This document shows positions 7,813-16,767 of a stretch of DNA of 64,000 nucleotides, one piece after another. Each line of letters opens with the position of its first letter. The stretch's first letter is position 1. The stretch spans positions 1,302,001-1,366,000 of the forward strand of contig NZ_FTPS01000001.1 in NCBI RefSeq assembly GCF_900156525.1, written 5' to 3'. The notes beneath the pieces were generated by a model. The model made no database searches. It was not told where the DNA came from and saw nothing but the letters and a program-made list of their open reading frames with translations. The DNA is from Pontibaca methylaminivorans (lineage in GTDB: Bacteria; Pseudomonadota; Alphaproteobacteria; Rhodobacterales; Rhodobacteraceae). Made by a program: the position numbers and the translations under genes.

Positions 7813-8742
7813 ATGCTGGCACTCGCAATAAATTTGATTGGCGATAATTCAGCAGCGGGGAGCGGCCAGCCTGCCGATATGTCCGATTCTCCGCCTGAAA
7901 TGCCGTTCGAGCTGATCCATGCGGAAGCCGAACCGGTCGAGACCGAGGACATGGCCGCCGCCGATCAGGACATGCCGGAGGTCGAGGGCGAATTGGCAGC
8001 CGAGGCGCCCGGCGAGCCGCCCCCGCCGATAGGGGCGGGACGCGACGTTATGGCGAACACGATGGCGAACACGGCAAGCGGGCAGACCCCGGCGGAGACC
8101 GGACCGAATGCCGCCGGATTGCGAAGCGTCCCGGAAGATCCCTCCGGGGAGCCGGATATCAGGGCGCCGGCGGTACACTCCACGCGGCCGGAACCCGAAG
8201 CCCCCACACCGCCGGCCCGCAACACCACCGGCGCCACGCCCACTGTGGTCACGGTTACGGGTGCGGAGGCCGAGCCCGCGGTGGGTGCAAGGCCGGCGGA
8301 CGCATCCCCTGCTCCAGGCGCTGCGCCTGCCGCGGCCGATCCGCCCGACATGGCGGCCCGTCCAGCCGCGCTCCGGCAGACCGTGCAGGCCATCGAGATA
8401 CTCATACGCCAGCCGTCCCGCAGCATGGAGATCACCCTCAATCCGCAGGAACTCGGCCATGTGCGGATGACGATCACCCATAACGGGAGCGGAGTGAATG
8501 TTTCGGTCCTGGCGGATCGCCCGGAAACGCTCGACCTGCTTCGCCGCCATGTCGATCAACTGGCGGCGGAATTCCTGGAGCTTGGCTATGCGGAGGTCGG
8601 TTTCAGCTTTGGAGCGGATCCGCGAGAGGGCCGCCGCGGAGAGGATGCGTTCCCCGACCGCCCGCCACCGGCACCGGACGAGGCGCCAAAGGTTTTCACA
8701 TTCATCCGCCCGTCGGCTGACGGGCTCGACCTGAGGCTTTGA
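7813..8742 (+). CDS. fliK: flagellar hook-length control protein FliK
   Basis: A 309-residue protein with a long, low-complexity, Pro/Ala/Glu-rich N-terminal ruler region (about residues 15-185) and a conserved C-terminal domain. The C-terminal part (MEITLNPQELGHVRMTI, then VLADRPETLDLLRRHVDQL...LGYAEVGFSFG) is the Flg_hook domain that contacts FlhB and switches the export gate from hook to filament substrates. The partner FlhB is encoded at 20588-21679. The start is an ATG with AAAGGG upstream, directly after a candidate sigma-28/CtrA control region. flgD follows after 4 bases. Confidence 0.9.
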   Translation: MLALAINLIGDNSAAGSGQPADMSDSPPEMPFELIHAEAEPVETEDMAAADQDMPEVEGELAAEAPGEPPPPIGAGRDVMANTMANTASGQTPAETGPNAAGLRSVPEDPSGEPDIRAPAVHSTRPEPEAPTPPARNTTGATPTVVTVTGAEAEPAVGARPADASPAPGAAPAAADPPDMAARPAALRQTVQAIEILIRQPSRSMEITLNPQELGHVRMTITHNGSGVNVSVLADRPETLDLLRRHVDQLAAEFLELGYAEVGFSFGADPREGRRGEDAFPDRPPPAPDEAPKVFTFIRPSADGLDLRL

Positions 8743-8746
8743 TTCC

Positions 8747-9424
8747 ATGATTTCACCCGACGCGATCGCCAATGTATCGAATTCCGCCTATCCGCGCGGA
8801 ACCGGCACCGGCAGCGACGAAAGATCGGATACGCTCAGCGCGGATTTCGAGACCTTCCTGAAGATGCTGACCACCCAGGCGCGCTATCAGGATCCGCTGA
8901 AACCCATCGATTCGACGGAATATGCCGCCCAGCTCGCGCAGTTTTCCATGGTTGAACAACAGCTGCGCACGAATGATACGCTGGACGCCCTTGTCAGCCA
9001 GATGGCGGTTGCGAATCTCGCCGCGCTTGGCGGCTGGGTCGGGATGGAGGCACGCAGCGCAAGCCCGGTCCGGTTCGACGGCAGCCCGATCACGCTCTTT
9101 CCCGATCCGCCGCAACTGGCCGAAGAGGCGTTCCTTGTCGTCCGTGACGCGCAGGACCGCGAGGTCCAGCGGGTTGCGATTCCCACCACGGGCGAGCCGG
9201 TACAATGGGCCGGCGTCGATGAAAACGGCGAGCCGCTCCCCCGCGGCACTTACCGGTTCACGGTCGAAAGCCATCGCGGCGGCGAGGTGATCGCATCCGA
9301 CCCGGCCGAGACCTTCGGCCGCGTCGTCGAGGCGCAGATTGACGGGGGTGACGTGTATCTGCTCCTGGACAATGGGCAGACGGTGTCGTCGCATTCGATC
9401 ACCGCCCTGCGCGCCCCGGGCTGA
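8747..9424 (+). CDS. flgD: flagellar hook capping protein FlgD
   Basis: FlgD forms the cap beneath which hook subunits assemble outside the cell. The 225-residue product has the family core at residues 27-75 (FETFLKMLTTQARYQDPLKPIDSTEYAAQLAQFSMVEQ; only the pattern matters), then beta-rich Tudor/Fn3-like domains with 'GEPVQWAGVDENGEPLPRGTYRF'. Length is normal. It follows fliK by 4 bases, so the two form an operon for hook assembly and length control. The hook gene flgE is not in this window. Nothing downstream for 768 bases suggests further operon members. Confidence 0.95.
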   Translation: MISPDAIANVSNSAYPRGTGTGSDERSDTLSADFETFLKMLTTQARYQDPLKPIDSTEYAAQLAQFSMVEQQLRTNDTLDALVSQMAVANLAALGGWVGMEARSASPVRFDGSPITLFPDPPQLAEEAFLVVRDAQDREVQRVAIPTTGEPVQWAGVDENGEPLPRGTYRFTVESHRGGEVIASDPAETFGRVVEAQIDGGDVYLLLDNGQTVSSHSITALRAPG

Positions 9425-10192
9425 CCGGCACCGGCCCGCAGGCCCGGCGGCAATGATCGCGGATGTCGTAGGCACGGGCCCGGGCACCCTTTCCCGTGGC
9501 CGCGCGCCGGGGCGCAAGGACGGTCATCCGCCTGTGCAGCCCTCATTACCGGCCGGATTACGGCGCATTCTCCGCTCCGTTTGACTGTTTTCCCCTGCGC
9601 GACAGCAGCGCGTTCGTTCTGCGGCGGCCGGATCGACCCCTTGCGGGAACAGCCGGCGCGGGCTCCCGGCGGTTCGCTCGCCGCGCGCGAAATCGAAACG
9701 TTGCGAAAACCGGGCGCGAAATGACCCCATATGCCGACGCCCCGCCCGGGAGCGGTCAGCCGCATCGCACATCCCGGGGCCCGCGCACCGCATTCCAGCC
9801 GGAACCGGAAACGAATCGGGCGGTGTCCGAGGGCCGCCCGGAACCCGCATCGGTGTCTATGGAGCATCGGAGCTGACACCTTTCAGCGCGGGGATGTGCC
9901 CACTTGGCGGCATGCCTGCCGGAACAGCATCGGGCCGACAGTCGTGCAGCGAAGGCGGGAAGCGCGGAGACCTCATCTATCGCAGCGCTTCCCGCCTTCG
10001 CGGTTGCTCCACATCGGCATATCGAGCGGAAAGCCGACAGCCACGGCAGGGCGCGCCGGCACTGTTCGTTTCCGCACACAGGACAGCATCCGCGCCCCCG
10101 GCCCCTTTCCTGCGGGCGGCGCGAATTGCGGTTCAACCTCCGCGCATCCGGGGTTAGAACCAGCCTGATCTTTTCGCAACCGGAGCCGATGA
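9425..10192. other. 768-base gene-free gap between flgD and gpmI
   Basis: No open frame here has a recognisable domain or a good ribosome site, and I see no RNA gene. The notable content is a long perfect inverted repeat at 9949-10001. The gap marks the left edge of the housekeeping block that interrupts the flagellar cluster, so it may be a rearrangement scar. Confidence 0.55.
9949..10001. repeat. perfect 17-bp inverted repeat with 19-base spacer
   Basis: GCGAAGGCGGGAAGCGC at 9949-9965 is matched exactly by its reverse complement at 9985-10001. No T tract follows on either strand, so a simple intrinsic terminator is unlikely. It lies about 190 bases upstream of gpmI in otherwise empty DNA. 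Confidence 0.9.
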
Positions 10193-11716
10193 ATGAGCGC
10201 GCCGAAACCTGTTGTCCTGTGCATCCTCGACGGCTGGGGCATCGCGGCACCCGGCCCCGCGAACGCGCCCTTCATGGCGCGGACACCGAATTTCGATGCG
10301 ATCATCGGCAAGGGGCCGAGTGCGCAACTGGTGACGCACGGGCCGGACGTGGGCCTGCCCGAGGGGCAGATGGGAAATTCCGAGGTCGGCCACATGAACA
10401 TCGGCGCCGGCCGGATCGTGCTGATGGATCTGGGCCGCATCGACCAGGCGATCGCCAGCGGCAGCTTCTTCGAGAATGCCGCCCTTGCCGATTTCATCGA
10501 CCGGCTCAGGGTCAGTGGCGGGCGCGCGCATCTTCTGGGCCTGATGTCCGACGGCGGCGTGCACGGGCACATGGGCCACATGATCGCCGCCGCCCAGGCG
10601 ATGGAGCGCGCCGGGCTTCCGACCATCGTGCATGCGGTCACCGACGGCCGCGACGTGGCGCCGAAATCGGCCCTCGCCTATCTCGACCGGCTGCAGCAGG
10701 GGCTGCCGCAAGGGGCGAGGATCGGCACGGTGCTCGGCCGCTACTACGCGATGGACCGGGACCGGCGCTGGGAGCGCGTCATGCGCGCCTTCGACGCTAT
10801 CACCCGGGCGATCGGGCCCTGCGCACCCAACGCGCGCGCGGCGATCGAGGCCGCCTATGAGCGGGGCGAGACCGACGAGTTCATCGCGCCGACGGTGATC
10901 AAGGGCTATGACGGGCTTGCCGCGGGCGAGGGGCTGTTCTGTCTCAACTTCCGCGCCGACCGGGCCCGCCAGATGCTCGCGGCGCTCGGCCAGCCGAGGT
11001 TCGACGCCTTCGAAACCGGCGAGCGCCCGCGCCTTGCCGCGCTCATGGGCATGATGGACTATTCCGAGGATCACATGCGCTACATGACCTCGGTGTTCCG
11101 CAAGGCCGAGGTGCCGAACACGCTCGGAGCCTGGGTCGCCTCGCACGGGTTGCGCCAGTTCCGCCTCGCCGAGACCGAGAAATATCCCCACGTCACGTTT
11201 TTCCTCAATTGCGGACGCGAAGAGCCCGCCGCCGGAGAGGACCGCTGCATGCCGCATTCTTCCAAGGTCGCGACCTATGACCTGAAACCGGACATGGCCT
11301 CTGCCGAAGTCACCGAGCATCTCGTCGCCGCGATCAATGACGGCTATGACCTGATCGTGACCAATTACGCCAATCCCGACATGGTGGGGCACAGCGGCCG
11401 GACCGAGGCGGCGATCGCCGCCTGCGAAGCGGTGGACCGCTGCCTTGGAAAGGTTCTGGCCGCGCTGGAAAAGGCCGGAGGCGCGATGATCGTCACCGCC
11501 GATCACGGCAACTGCGAAATGATGGTCGATCCCGTGACCGGCGGGCCGCACACCGCGCATACGCTCAACCCGGTGCCGGTGGTGCTCGTCGGCGGTCCGC
11601 CGGGGGCACGGCTGCGCAACGGGCGGCTTGCCGACCTGGCGCCGACGCTCCTGCATCTCATGGGTCTGCCGAAACCCGCCGAAATGACCGGGCAGAGCCT
11701 GATCGAATGCGACTGA
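10193..11716 (+). CDS. gpmI: 2,3-bisphosphoglycerate-independent phosphoglycerate mutase
   Basis: This metal-dependent (Mn) alkaline-phosphatase-superfamily enzyme interconverts 3- and 2-phosphoglycerate in glycolysis and gluconeogenesis. The 507-residue protein has full family length. Visible motifs are the N-terminal metal ligand D13 in ILDGWG, the catalytic serine S63 in GQMGNSEVGHMNIGAGR, a 'VTDGRDV' loop, and the C-terminal 'NYANPDMVGHSG' and 'ADHGNCE' metal-binding motifs. The envC-like gene starts 10 bases before its stop, so gpmI, envC and ctpA form one operon, an order common in Rhodobacterales. Confidence 0.97.
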   Translation: MSAPKPVVLCILDGWGIAAPGPANAPFMARTPNFDAIIGKGPSAQLVTHGPDVGLPEGQMGNSEVGHMNIGAGRIVLMDLGRIDQAIASGSFFENAALADFIDRLRVSGGRAHLLGLMSDGGVHGHMGHMIAAAQAMERAGLPTIVHAVTDGRDVAPKSALAYLDRLQQGLPQGARIGTVLGRYYAMDRDRRWERVMRAFDAITRAIGPCAPNARAAIEAAYERGETDEFIAPTVIKGYDGLAAGEGLFCLNFRADRARQMLAALGQPRFDAFETGERPRLAALMGMMDYSEDHMRYMTSVFRKAEVPNTLGAWVASHGLRQFRLAETEKYPHVTFFLNCGREEPAAGEDRCMPHSSKVATYDLKPDMASAEVTEHLVAAINDGYDLIVTNYANPDMVGHSGRTEAAIAACEAVDRCLGKVLAALEKAGGAMIVTADHGNCEMMVDPVTGGPHTAHTLNPVPVVLVGGPPGARLRNGRLADLAPTLLHLMGLPKPAEMTGQSLIECD

Positions 11717-12849
11717 TCGCGGCCGCCCTGCTCGTGCTGGCCACGACCGGGGCGCTGCAGGCGCAGGGCGACGGGGATCCCGGGCGCGATGCCCGTCTGG
11801 CCATGGAACAACTGGAATCGGCCATCGGCCGGCTGGAAAAGGCATCGAGCGCGAGCGACCGCGTGCGCGCCCTGACCGGAACCGTGCGCGCCTTTGAATC
11901 CGGCCTTGGCGCCCTGCGGGACGGATTGCGCCGCACCACGGCGCGCGAACGCGCGCTGACGCAGGAGCTTGCCGCGCGCGACGCCGAAATCGGCCGGCTG
12001 CTCGGCGTGCTGCTCGCCATCGAAACCGCGCCGCCCCCCGCCCTGCTGCTGCACCCGGCCGGGCCGCTCGGCAGCGCCCGCAGCGCCATGATGCTGACCG
12101 AGGCGACGCCCGCGCTTCACGACCGCGCCGCCGGGCTGCGCCGCGACCTGGACGAGGTGCAGACCCTTCAGCTTTTGCAGCGCAAGGCCGTCCGCACCCT
12201 TGAAGAGGGGCTAGCCGGCATCCAGCAGGCCCGGGCCGAACTCAGCCAGGCGATCACCGGCCGCACCGCCCTGCCGCGCCGCTTTACCGAGGATCCGGTG
12301 CGCACCGCGATCCTGATCTCATCGACCGAAACGCTCGGTGCCTTTGCCGACGGCCTGTCGGAGATCGCCAGGAACGGCGATATCGCCGCAAGCCGCGCGG
12401 ACATCTCGGCACAAAAGGGCACGCTTCCCCTGCCGGTGGAGGGCAACCTGCTGCACGCGGCCCGCAGCGCGGATGCGGCCGGCATCACCCGCGACGGCAT
12501 CGTGATCGCCACGCAGCCGCGGGCGCTCGTCGTTTCGCCGGTCGCGGCCACGATCCGCTATCGCGGCCCGCTTCTTGACCTCGGCAACGTGATCATCCTT
12601 GAACCGCAGGCCGGTTTGCTTTTTGTTTTGTCGGGTCTCGCCGAAGTCTACGGCGATACCGGCGAAATCGTCCCGGCCGGAACTCCGGTCGGGCTCATGG
12701 GCGGGGAGGCTCCACAACCCGGCTCGTTTCTGTCACTAAGCGGTGAGTCCACTGGAACCGGATCTTCGGAATCGCTCTATATGGAAGTTCGAGAGAACGG
12801 CGAGCCGGTGGATCCCGAGAGCTGGTTCCGAACCGACAAGGATGGATAG
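11707..12849 (+). CDS. EnvC-like murein hydrolase activator (degenerate M23/LytM domain)
   Basis: A 380-residue exported protein with a signal peptide (MRLIAAALLVLATTGALQA, cleavage near residue 19), a long coiled coil (about residues 25-225) and a C-terminal LytM-like domain (about 250-375; VVSPVAATIRYRGPLLDLGNVIILEP). The HxxxD and HxH zinc ligands of active M23 endopeptidases are not visible. This is the EnvC pattern, in which a degenerate LytM domain activates amidases at the division septum. It overlaps gpmI by 10 bases and precedes ctpA by 6 bases, placing two cell-wall-processing genes together. The exact amidase partner is unknown. Confidence 0.8.
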   Translation: MRLIAAALLVLATTGALQAQGDGDPGRDARLAMEQLESAIGRLEKASSASDRVRALTGTVRAFESGLGALRDGLRRTTARERALTQELAARDAEIGRLLGVLLAIETAPPPALLLHPAGPLGSARSAMMLTEATPALHDRAAGLRRDLDEVQTLQLLQRKAVRTLEEGLAGIQQARAELSQAITGRTALPRRFTEDPVRTAILISSTETLGAFADGLSEIARNGDIAASRADISAQKGTLPLPVEGNLLHAARSADAAGITRDGIVIATQPRALVVSPVAATIRYRGPLLDLGNVIILEPQAGLLFVLSGLAEVYGDTGEIVPAGTPVGLMGGEAPQPGSFLSLSGESTGTGSSESLYMEVRENGEPVDPESWFRTDKDG

Positions 12850-12855
12850 ACGGAC

Positions 12856-14203
12856 ATGAAAAAACTGGTAATGGCCGCTCTGGGTGGCACGCTGGCCGGG
12901 ATCGTTGCCACGACGCAACTGGTCGGGCCGCTGGTCGCCCAGGAGGAGGCCGAAACGTCGAGCGTTTACGAGCAGCTGGATCTGTTCGGCGACATTTTCG
13001 AGCGGATCCGTGCGCAATATGTCGAGGAAGTCTCTCCATCCGATCTGATCCGCGCCGCGATCAACGGCATGTTGTCGTCGCTCGACCCGCATTCCGGCTA
13101 TCTGTCACCCGAGGATGCCGACGCGATGCAGGTGCAGACCAAGGGCGAATTCGGCGGGCTCGGCATCGAGGTCACGCAGGAAGAGGGCTTCGTCAAGGTG
13201 GTCTCGCCCATGGACGGCACCCCGGCGGCCGAAGCCGGAATCGAGGCCGGCGACTATATCACCCATGTGGATGGCGAAAGCGTGCTCGGGCTCACGCTCG
13301 ACAAGGCGGTCGATCTGATGCGCGGCCCGGTCGGTTCGGAAATCGAGATCACCGTGGTGCGCGAGGGCGAGACCGAACCCTTCGACGTCAAGCTGACCCG
13401 CGACACGATCAAGCTGAATGCCGTGCGCGCCCATCGCGACGAAGATATCGTGGTGCTGCGCATCACCACCTTCAACGATCAGACCATGACCGATCTGGAG
13501 GCCAACCTGAAGGAACAGGTCGAGGAAGCCGGCGGCATGGACAATGTGAAGGGCTTTGTCATCGACCTGCGCAACAACCCGGGCGGGCTGCTGACGCAGG
13601 CGATTTCGGTGTCGGATGCCTTCCTTGACGAGGGCGAGATCGTCTCGACCCGGGGGCGCGAGGCCGATGACGGGGAGCGTTTCAATGCCACCCCGGGGGG
13701 GCGACCTGACCGAGGGCAAGCCGATCGTGGTGCTGATCAATGGCGGATCGGCCAGCGCCTCGGAGATCGTCGCCGGCGCCCTGCAGGATCACGACCGGGC
13801 GGTCGTCGTCGGCACCAAGAGCTTCGGCAAGGGGTCGGTCCAGACCGTGATTCCGCTGCGCGGCGCGGGGGCGATGCGCCTGACCACCGCGCGCTATTAC
13901 ACCCCCTCGGGGCGCTCGATCCAGGCACTGGGCGTCGCGCCCGACATCATCGTCGAGCAGCCGCGCCCCAAGCCCAGATCGGAAGAAGAAGAAGCGGAAG
14001 AGGATATCTCGGCCCGCATCCGGTCCGAGGCCGACCTTCGCGGGCGGCTGATGAACGACAGCCTCTCCGAGGACGAGCTGCGCCAGATCGAGGAAGAGCG
14101 CGAACAGGCCGAGGCCGCGGCGCACCGCCGCATCCAGGATTATCAGCTGGCCTATGCCATCGACATCCTGAAGGGGCTCTCGGCCTTCGAGCCCCGCCAG
14201 TAA
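12856..14203 (+). pseudogene. ctpA: carboxy-terminal processing protease CtpA (S41), frameshifted at a G7 tract
   Basis: CtpA is a periplasmic PDZ-domain serine protease that trims C-terminal tails. The frame from ATG 12856 carries a signal/anchor (residues 4-29), the PDZ domain (about 90-165; KGEFGGLGIEV, PAAEAGIEAGD) and the start of the catalytic domain (VIDLRNNPGGLL). It then shifts at seven G bases, 13695-13701. Deleting one G restores [21 protein letters not shown] and the frame continues to the stop at 14203, about 448 residues in all. The catalytic Ser ([14 protein letters not shown]) and Lys ([12 protein letters not shown]) lie after the shift, so the literal sequence encodes no active protease. 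A sequencing error is the simplest explanation. Confidence 0.85.
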
Positions 14204-14220
14204 AAGCGGATATCGCGCGG

Positions 14221-14240
14221 GCGGGCCGGTGCCGGCCCGC
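14221..14240. terminator. bidirectional terminator between ctpA and fliI
   Basis: GCGGGCCGG and CCGGCCCGC pair perfectly (9 bp) around a 2-base turn, midway between convergent ctpA and fliI stops. No T tract is present, so efficiency is uncertain. Confidence 0.5.
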
Positions 14241-14257
14241 GCGGATGTCGGGACCGG

Positions 14258-15592
14258 TCACGGATGGGCCGTCTTGCCCGCCCGACGCAGGATCAGTTCG
14301 AGCCGGGCAAAGCTGCTCTCGATCCCCTCCGGGTCGGGGCGGGCGAAGAACGCGTCGAGTTCGGGCCAGACCAGCACCGCCCGGTCAAGCAGCGCATCGG
14401 CCCCTTCGCTGTAAAGCCCGGCCTTGATCATGACCTCTGACCGCTCGTAAGCGCCAAGCAGCCGCCTGACCTCGGCGATCATCGTGTTTTCCCCGGCACT
14501 CGCCGCGTCCGGCAGGCAGCGCGAGACCGAGCGGTTGACGTCGATCGCGGGAAAACGGCCGCGTTCGGCGATGCCGCGATCCAGCACCACATGCCCGTCA
14601 AGAACCCCGCGCAAGATGTCGGCAACCGGTTCGTCCATGTCCGACCCGGCCACCAGCACGCTGAACACGGCCGTGATACTGCCCTGGTCCTCCGCCCCGG
14701 GGCCGGCGCGCTCGCAAAGCCCGGTGATCAGCGGCGTGAGCGAGGGCGGAAAGCCGCGCATGGCCGAACTCTCGCCGGCGGCGACGGCGATCTCGCGATG
14801 CGCCTCGGCAAACCGCGTGACCGAATCCGCCAGGAAAAGGACGTTGCGGCCGCGGTCGCGGAAATATTCGGCCACCGCCATCGCCGCCCAGGCGCAGCGC
14901 CGCCGGACCAGCGCCGACTGATCCGACGTCGCCGCGACCACCACCGAGCGCTTCATCCCCTCCGGCCCGAGGGTGCGCTGGACGAAATCGTTCACCTCGC
15001 GCCCGCGTTCTCCGATCAGGGCCATCACCACCACATCCGCCGCCATATGCCCGGCGAGTTGCGCGAGCAGCCGCGACTTGCCGACGCCCGAGCCCGCGAA
15101 GAGCCCGATTCGCTGCCCTTCGACGATCGGCAGAATCGTGTTCAGAACGGACAGCCCGGTGGGGATTCGCGCGCCGAACGCGCCCCGCGACACGGCGGCG
15201 GGCGGCATGGCGGTCACATCGACTCCCTGCGCACCGGACGCGAGCGGGCGGCCGTCGATCGGGCGCCCATAGGGGTCGATCACGCGCCCGATCCAGTGCC
15301 GCGACGGCGCAAATTCAGGCACCGGCCGCAGGATCGCCCGGTCGTTCAGCGCCACCCCGTCCGGCGCGCTTTCGGGCAGCATCGCAACATGATCCTGTCC
15401 GATCCGCAGCACCTCGCCCTCGAGCGGCACCCCCGACATGCGCGTCAGAATCACCTGGTCGCCGACCCGGGCGCAGGCCGTCAGCCCCGAGATCTGCACC
15501 ACGCCCCCGCTCACCCCCATGACGCGGCCCAGCGGGCGCATCAGCTGCGCCGTTTCGATCTGCCGGCGCAGCAGGTCCAGATCCGTCACCAT
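14258..15592 (-). CDS. fliI: flagellum-specific ATPase FliI
   Basis: FliI is the cytoplasmic hexameric ATPase of the flagellar type III export apparatus. From ATG 15592 (MVTDLDLLRRQ, GGAG upstream) the protein has 444 residues. It shows an F1-like N-terminal barrel, Walker A GSGVGKS at 167-173, the Walker B region 'RNVLFLADSVTRFAEAHREIA' and the 'SSAMRGFPPSLTPLI' loop of the family. A TTG start at 15622 is possible but less likely. It stands alone on the minus strand, divergent from the flgB operon; the partners fliH and fliJ are not recognised beside it. Confidence 0.95.
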   Translation of the reverse strand: MVTDLDLLRRQIETAQLMRPLGRVMGVSGGVVQISGLTACARVGDQVILTRMSGVPLEGEVLRIGQDHVAMLPESAPDGVALNDRAILRPVPEFAPSRHWIGRVIDPYGRPIDGRPLASGAQGVDVTAMPPAAVSRGAFGARIPTGLSVLNTILPIVEGQRIGLFAGSGVGKSRLLAQLAGHMAADVVVMALIGERGREVNDFVQRTLGPEGMKRSVVVAATSDQSALVRRRCAWAAMAVAEYFRDRGRNVLFLADSVTRFAEAHREIAVAAGESSAMRGFPPSLTPLITGLCERAGPGAEDQGSITAVFSVLVAGSDMDEPVADILRGVLDGHVVLDRGIAERGRFPAIDVNRSVSRCLPDAASAGENTMIAEVRRLLGAYERSEVMIKAGLYSEGADALLDRAVLVWPELDAFFARPDPEGIESSFARLELILRRAGKTAHP

Positions 15593-15643
15593 GATGCGAA
15601 CGCTCCATAAATCTCCTGACAAGAGTTTCTAAACGAATCGGAG

Positions 15644-15660
15644 TTAAGCCTTGATTGAAC
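15644..15660 (+). promoter_or_regulatory. CtrA-like box between fliI and flgB
   Basis: TTAA at 15644-15647, seven bases, then TTGAAC at 15655-15660 resembles the CtrA consensus TTAA-N7-TTAAC with one interruption. It lies about 20 bases ahead of flgB in the 87-base divergent region with fliI. The match is by eye and imperfect. Confidence 0.35.
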
Positions 15661-15679
15661 CGAAACAGGGAAAAGCCCG

Positions 15680-16045
15680 ATGTTCAGCGAACTCGACATC
15701 TTCAGGACCGCCCATGCCATGGCCAGCCACGCCGGCCGGCAGCAGGAGGCCATCGCCCGCAACATCGCCAACTCCGACACGCCCGGCTATCGCACGCGGG
15801 AGGTTCCCTCGTTTTCCGAAATCCTCGACGGCGATAGCGGGTTCGCCATGCGGCGCACGCGGCCGGGCCATATCGCCCCCGACCCTGCGGAGCCAGTGAC
15901 CGGCATCGGCCGGGCAACAGGAAATCCGGTCTCCATCGAAGAGGAAATGCTCAAGGCCACGGGCGTCGCGCGCGATCACGAGCGGGCGCTGGCGATCTAC
16001 CGTTCGTCCCTCTCGGTCCTGCGCAGCAGTCTCGGCCGGTTCTGA
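15680..16045 (+). CDS. flgB: flagellar proximal rod protein FlgB
   Basis: FlgB is a proximal rod subunit, exported into the periplasm by the flagellar type III system. The 121-residue protein has the rod-family N-terminal motif 'ARNIANSDTPGYRTREV' and a C-terminal helical segment. Length is typical. GGGAAAAG precedes the ATG. It begins a long tightly packed operon, flgB-flgC-fliE-fliQ-flgF-flgG-flgA-flgH-fliL, that encodes rod parts, one export-gate protein, the L-ring and FliL. A CtrA-like box lies just upstream. Confidence 0.93.
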   Translation: MFSELDIFRTAHAMASHAGRQQEAIARNIANSDTPGYRTREVPSFSEILDGDSGFAMRRTRPGHIAPDPAEPVTGIGRATGNPVSIEEEMLKATGVARDHERALAIYRSSLSVLRSSLGRF

Positions 16046-16062
16046 ACAGGAGTGTCCACGAC

Positions 16063-16455
16063 ATGAACGACTTTACCCAGGCGCTCACGGTTTCGGCGAG
16101 CGGGATGCGCGCGCAGTCGGCCCGGCTGCGGCACCTGTCGGAAAACATCTCGAATGCCGACACGCCGGGCTATCGACGCAAGCTCATCGCGTTTGAAACC
16201 GTCCGCGACCGCGAAACCGGCGCCAGCAAGGTCGTCCCCGGCCCGGTCCGGCTCGACCAGACCGAACGGCAGCGAATCTTCGATCCCTCGCATCCGCTCG
16301 CGGACGGCACCGGGCACTATACCGGGTCGAACGTGAACCTGCTGATCGAGATCGCCGACGCCAGGGAGGCGCAGCGAAGTTACGAGGCCAATCTCAAGAT
16401 GTTCGACCAGGCCCGGCAGATGTCGGCGGGCCTCATGGATCTGCTGCGCAAGTAA
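16063..16455 (+). CDS. flgC: flagellar proximal rod protein FlgC
   Basis: A 130-residue rod protein with the conserved N-terminal flagellar rod motif (SENISNADTPGYRRKLI) and C-terminal 'GSNVNLLIEIADAREAQRSYEANLKMF', characteristic of FlgC, where the final coil packs in the rod. It is preceded by AGGAG at a good distance and follows flgB by 17 bases. It assembles with FlgB, FlgF and FliE between the MS ring and the distal rod. Confidence 0.95.
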   Translation: MNDFTQALTVSASGMRAQSARLRHLSENISNADTPGYRRKLIAFETVRDRETGASKVVPGPVRLDQTERQRIFDPSHPLADGTGHYTGSNVNLLIEIADAREAQRSYEANLKMFDQARQMSAGLMDLLRK

Positions 16456-16478
16456 ATCGACACTCAGGAGAACACCGA

Positions 16479-16766
16479 ATGGATATACACGGTCTTTCCG
16501 CCCTGCAGGGCTATGGTGCCGCGCGCCCCGCCACGAGGCCCGATCCGGCCGGACAGGCGGCCGACGGGGCGCGGGCGCTGTTCCGCGATTTCGCCGAAAC
16601 GCTGCAGAACAGCGAACAGACGGCCATGGCAGCCATGACCGGCGACGCCGATCCCCATGCGCTGGTGCAGGCGCTCGCCCAGACCGAACTCGCGGTCGAG
16701 ACGGCGGTCACCATTCGCAACAAGGTGGTCGAAGCCTATCAGGAAATCCTGAGGATGCCGGTCTGA
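16479..16766 (+). CDS. fliE: hook-basal body adaptor FliE
   Basis: FliE links the MS ring and export gate to the proximal rod. The 95-residue product has a variable N-terminus and the conserved C-terminal helix pair 'ALVQALAQTELAVETAVTIRN' followed by KVVEAYQEILRMPV. CAGGAG precedes the start. It sits in its usual place after flgC and 1 base before fliQ, consistent with translational coupling. Confidence 0.93.
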   Translation: MDIHGLSALQGYGAARPATRPDPAGQAADGARALFRDFAETLQNSEQTAMAAMTGDADPHALVQALAQTELAVETAVTIRNKVVEAYQEILRMPV

Positions 16767-16767
16767 C

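Noticed and set aside
15593-15622. Upstream TTG start extending fliI by 10 residues
   Set aside because: TTG is rare, and ATG 15592 has a GGAG site; the extra residues are not typical of FliI.
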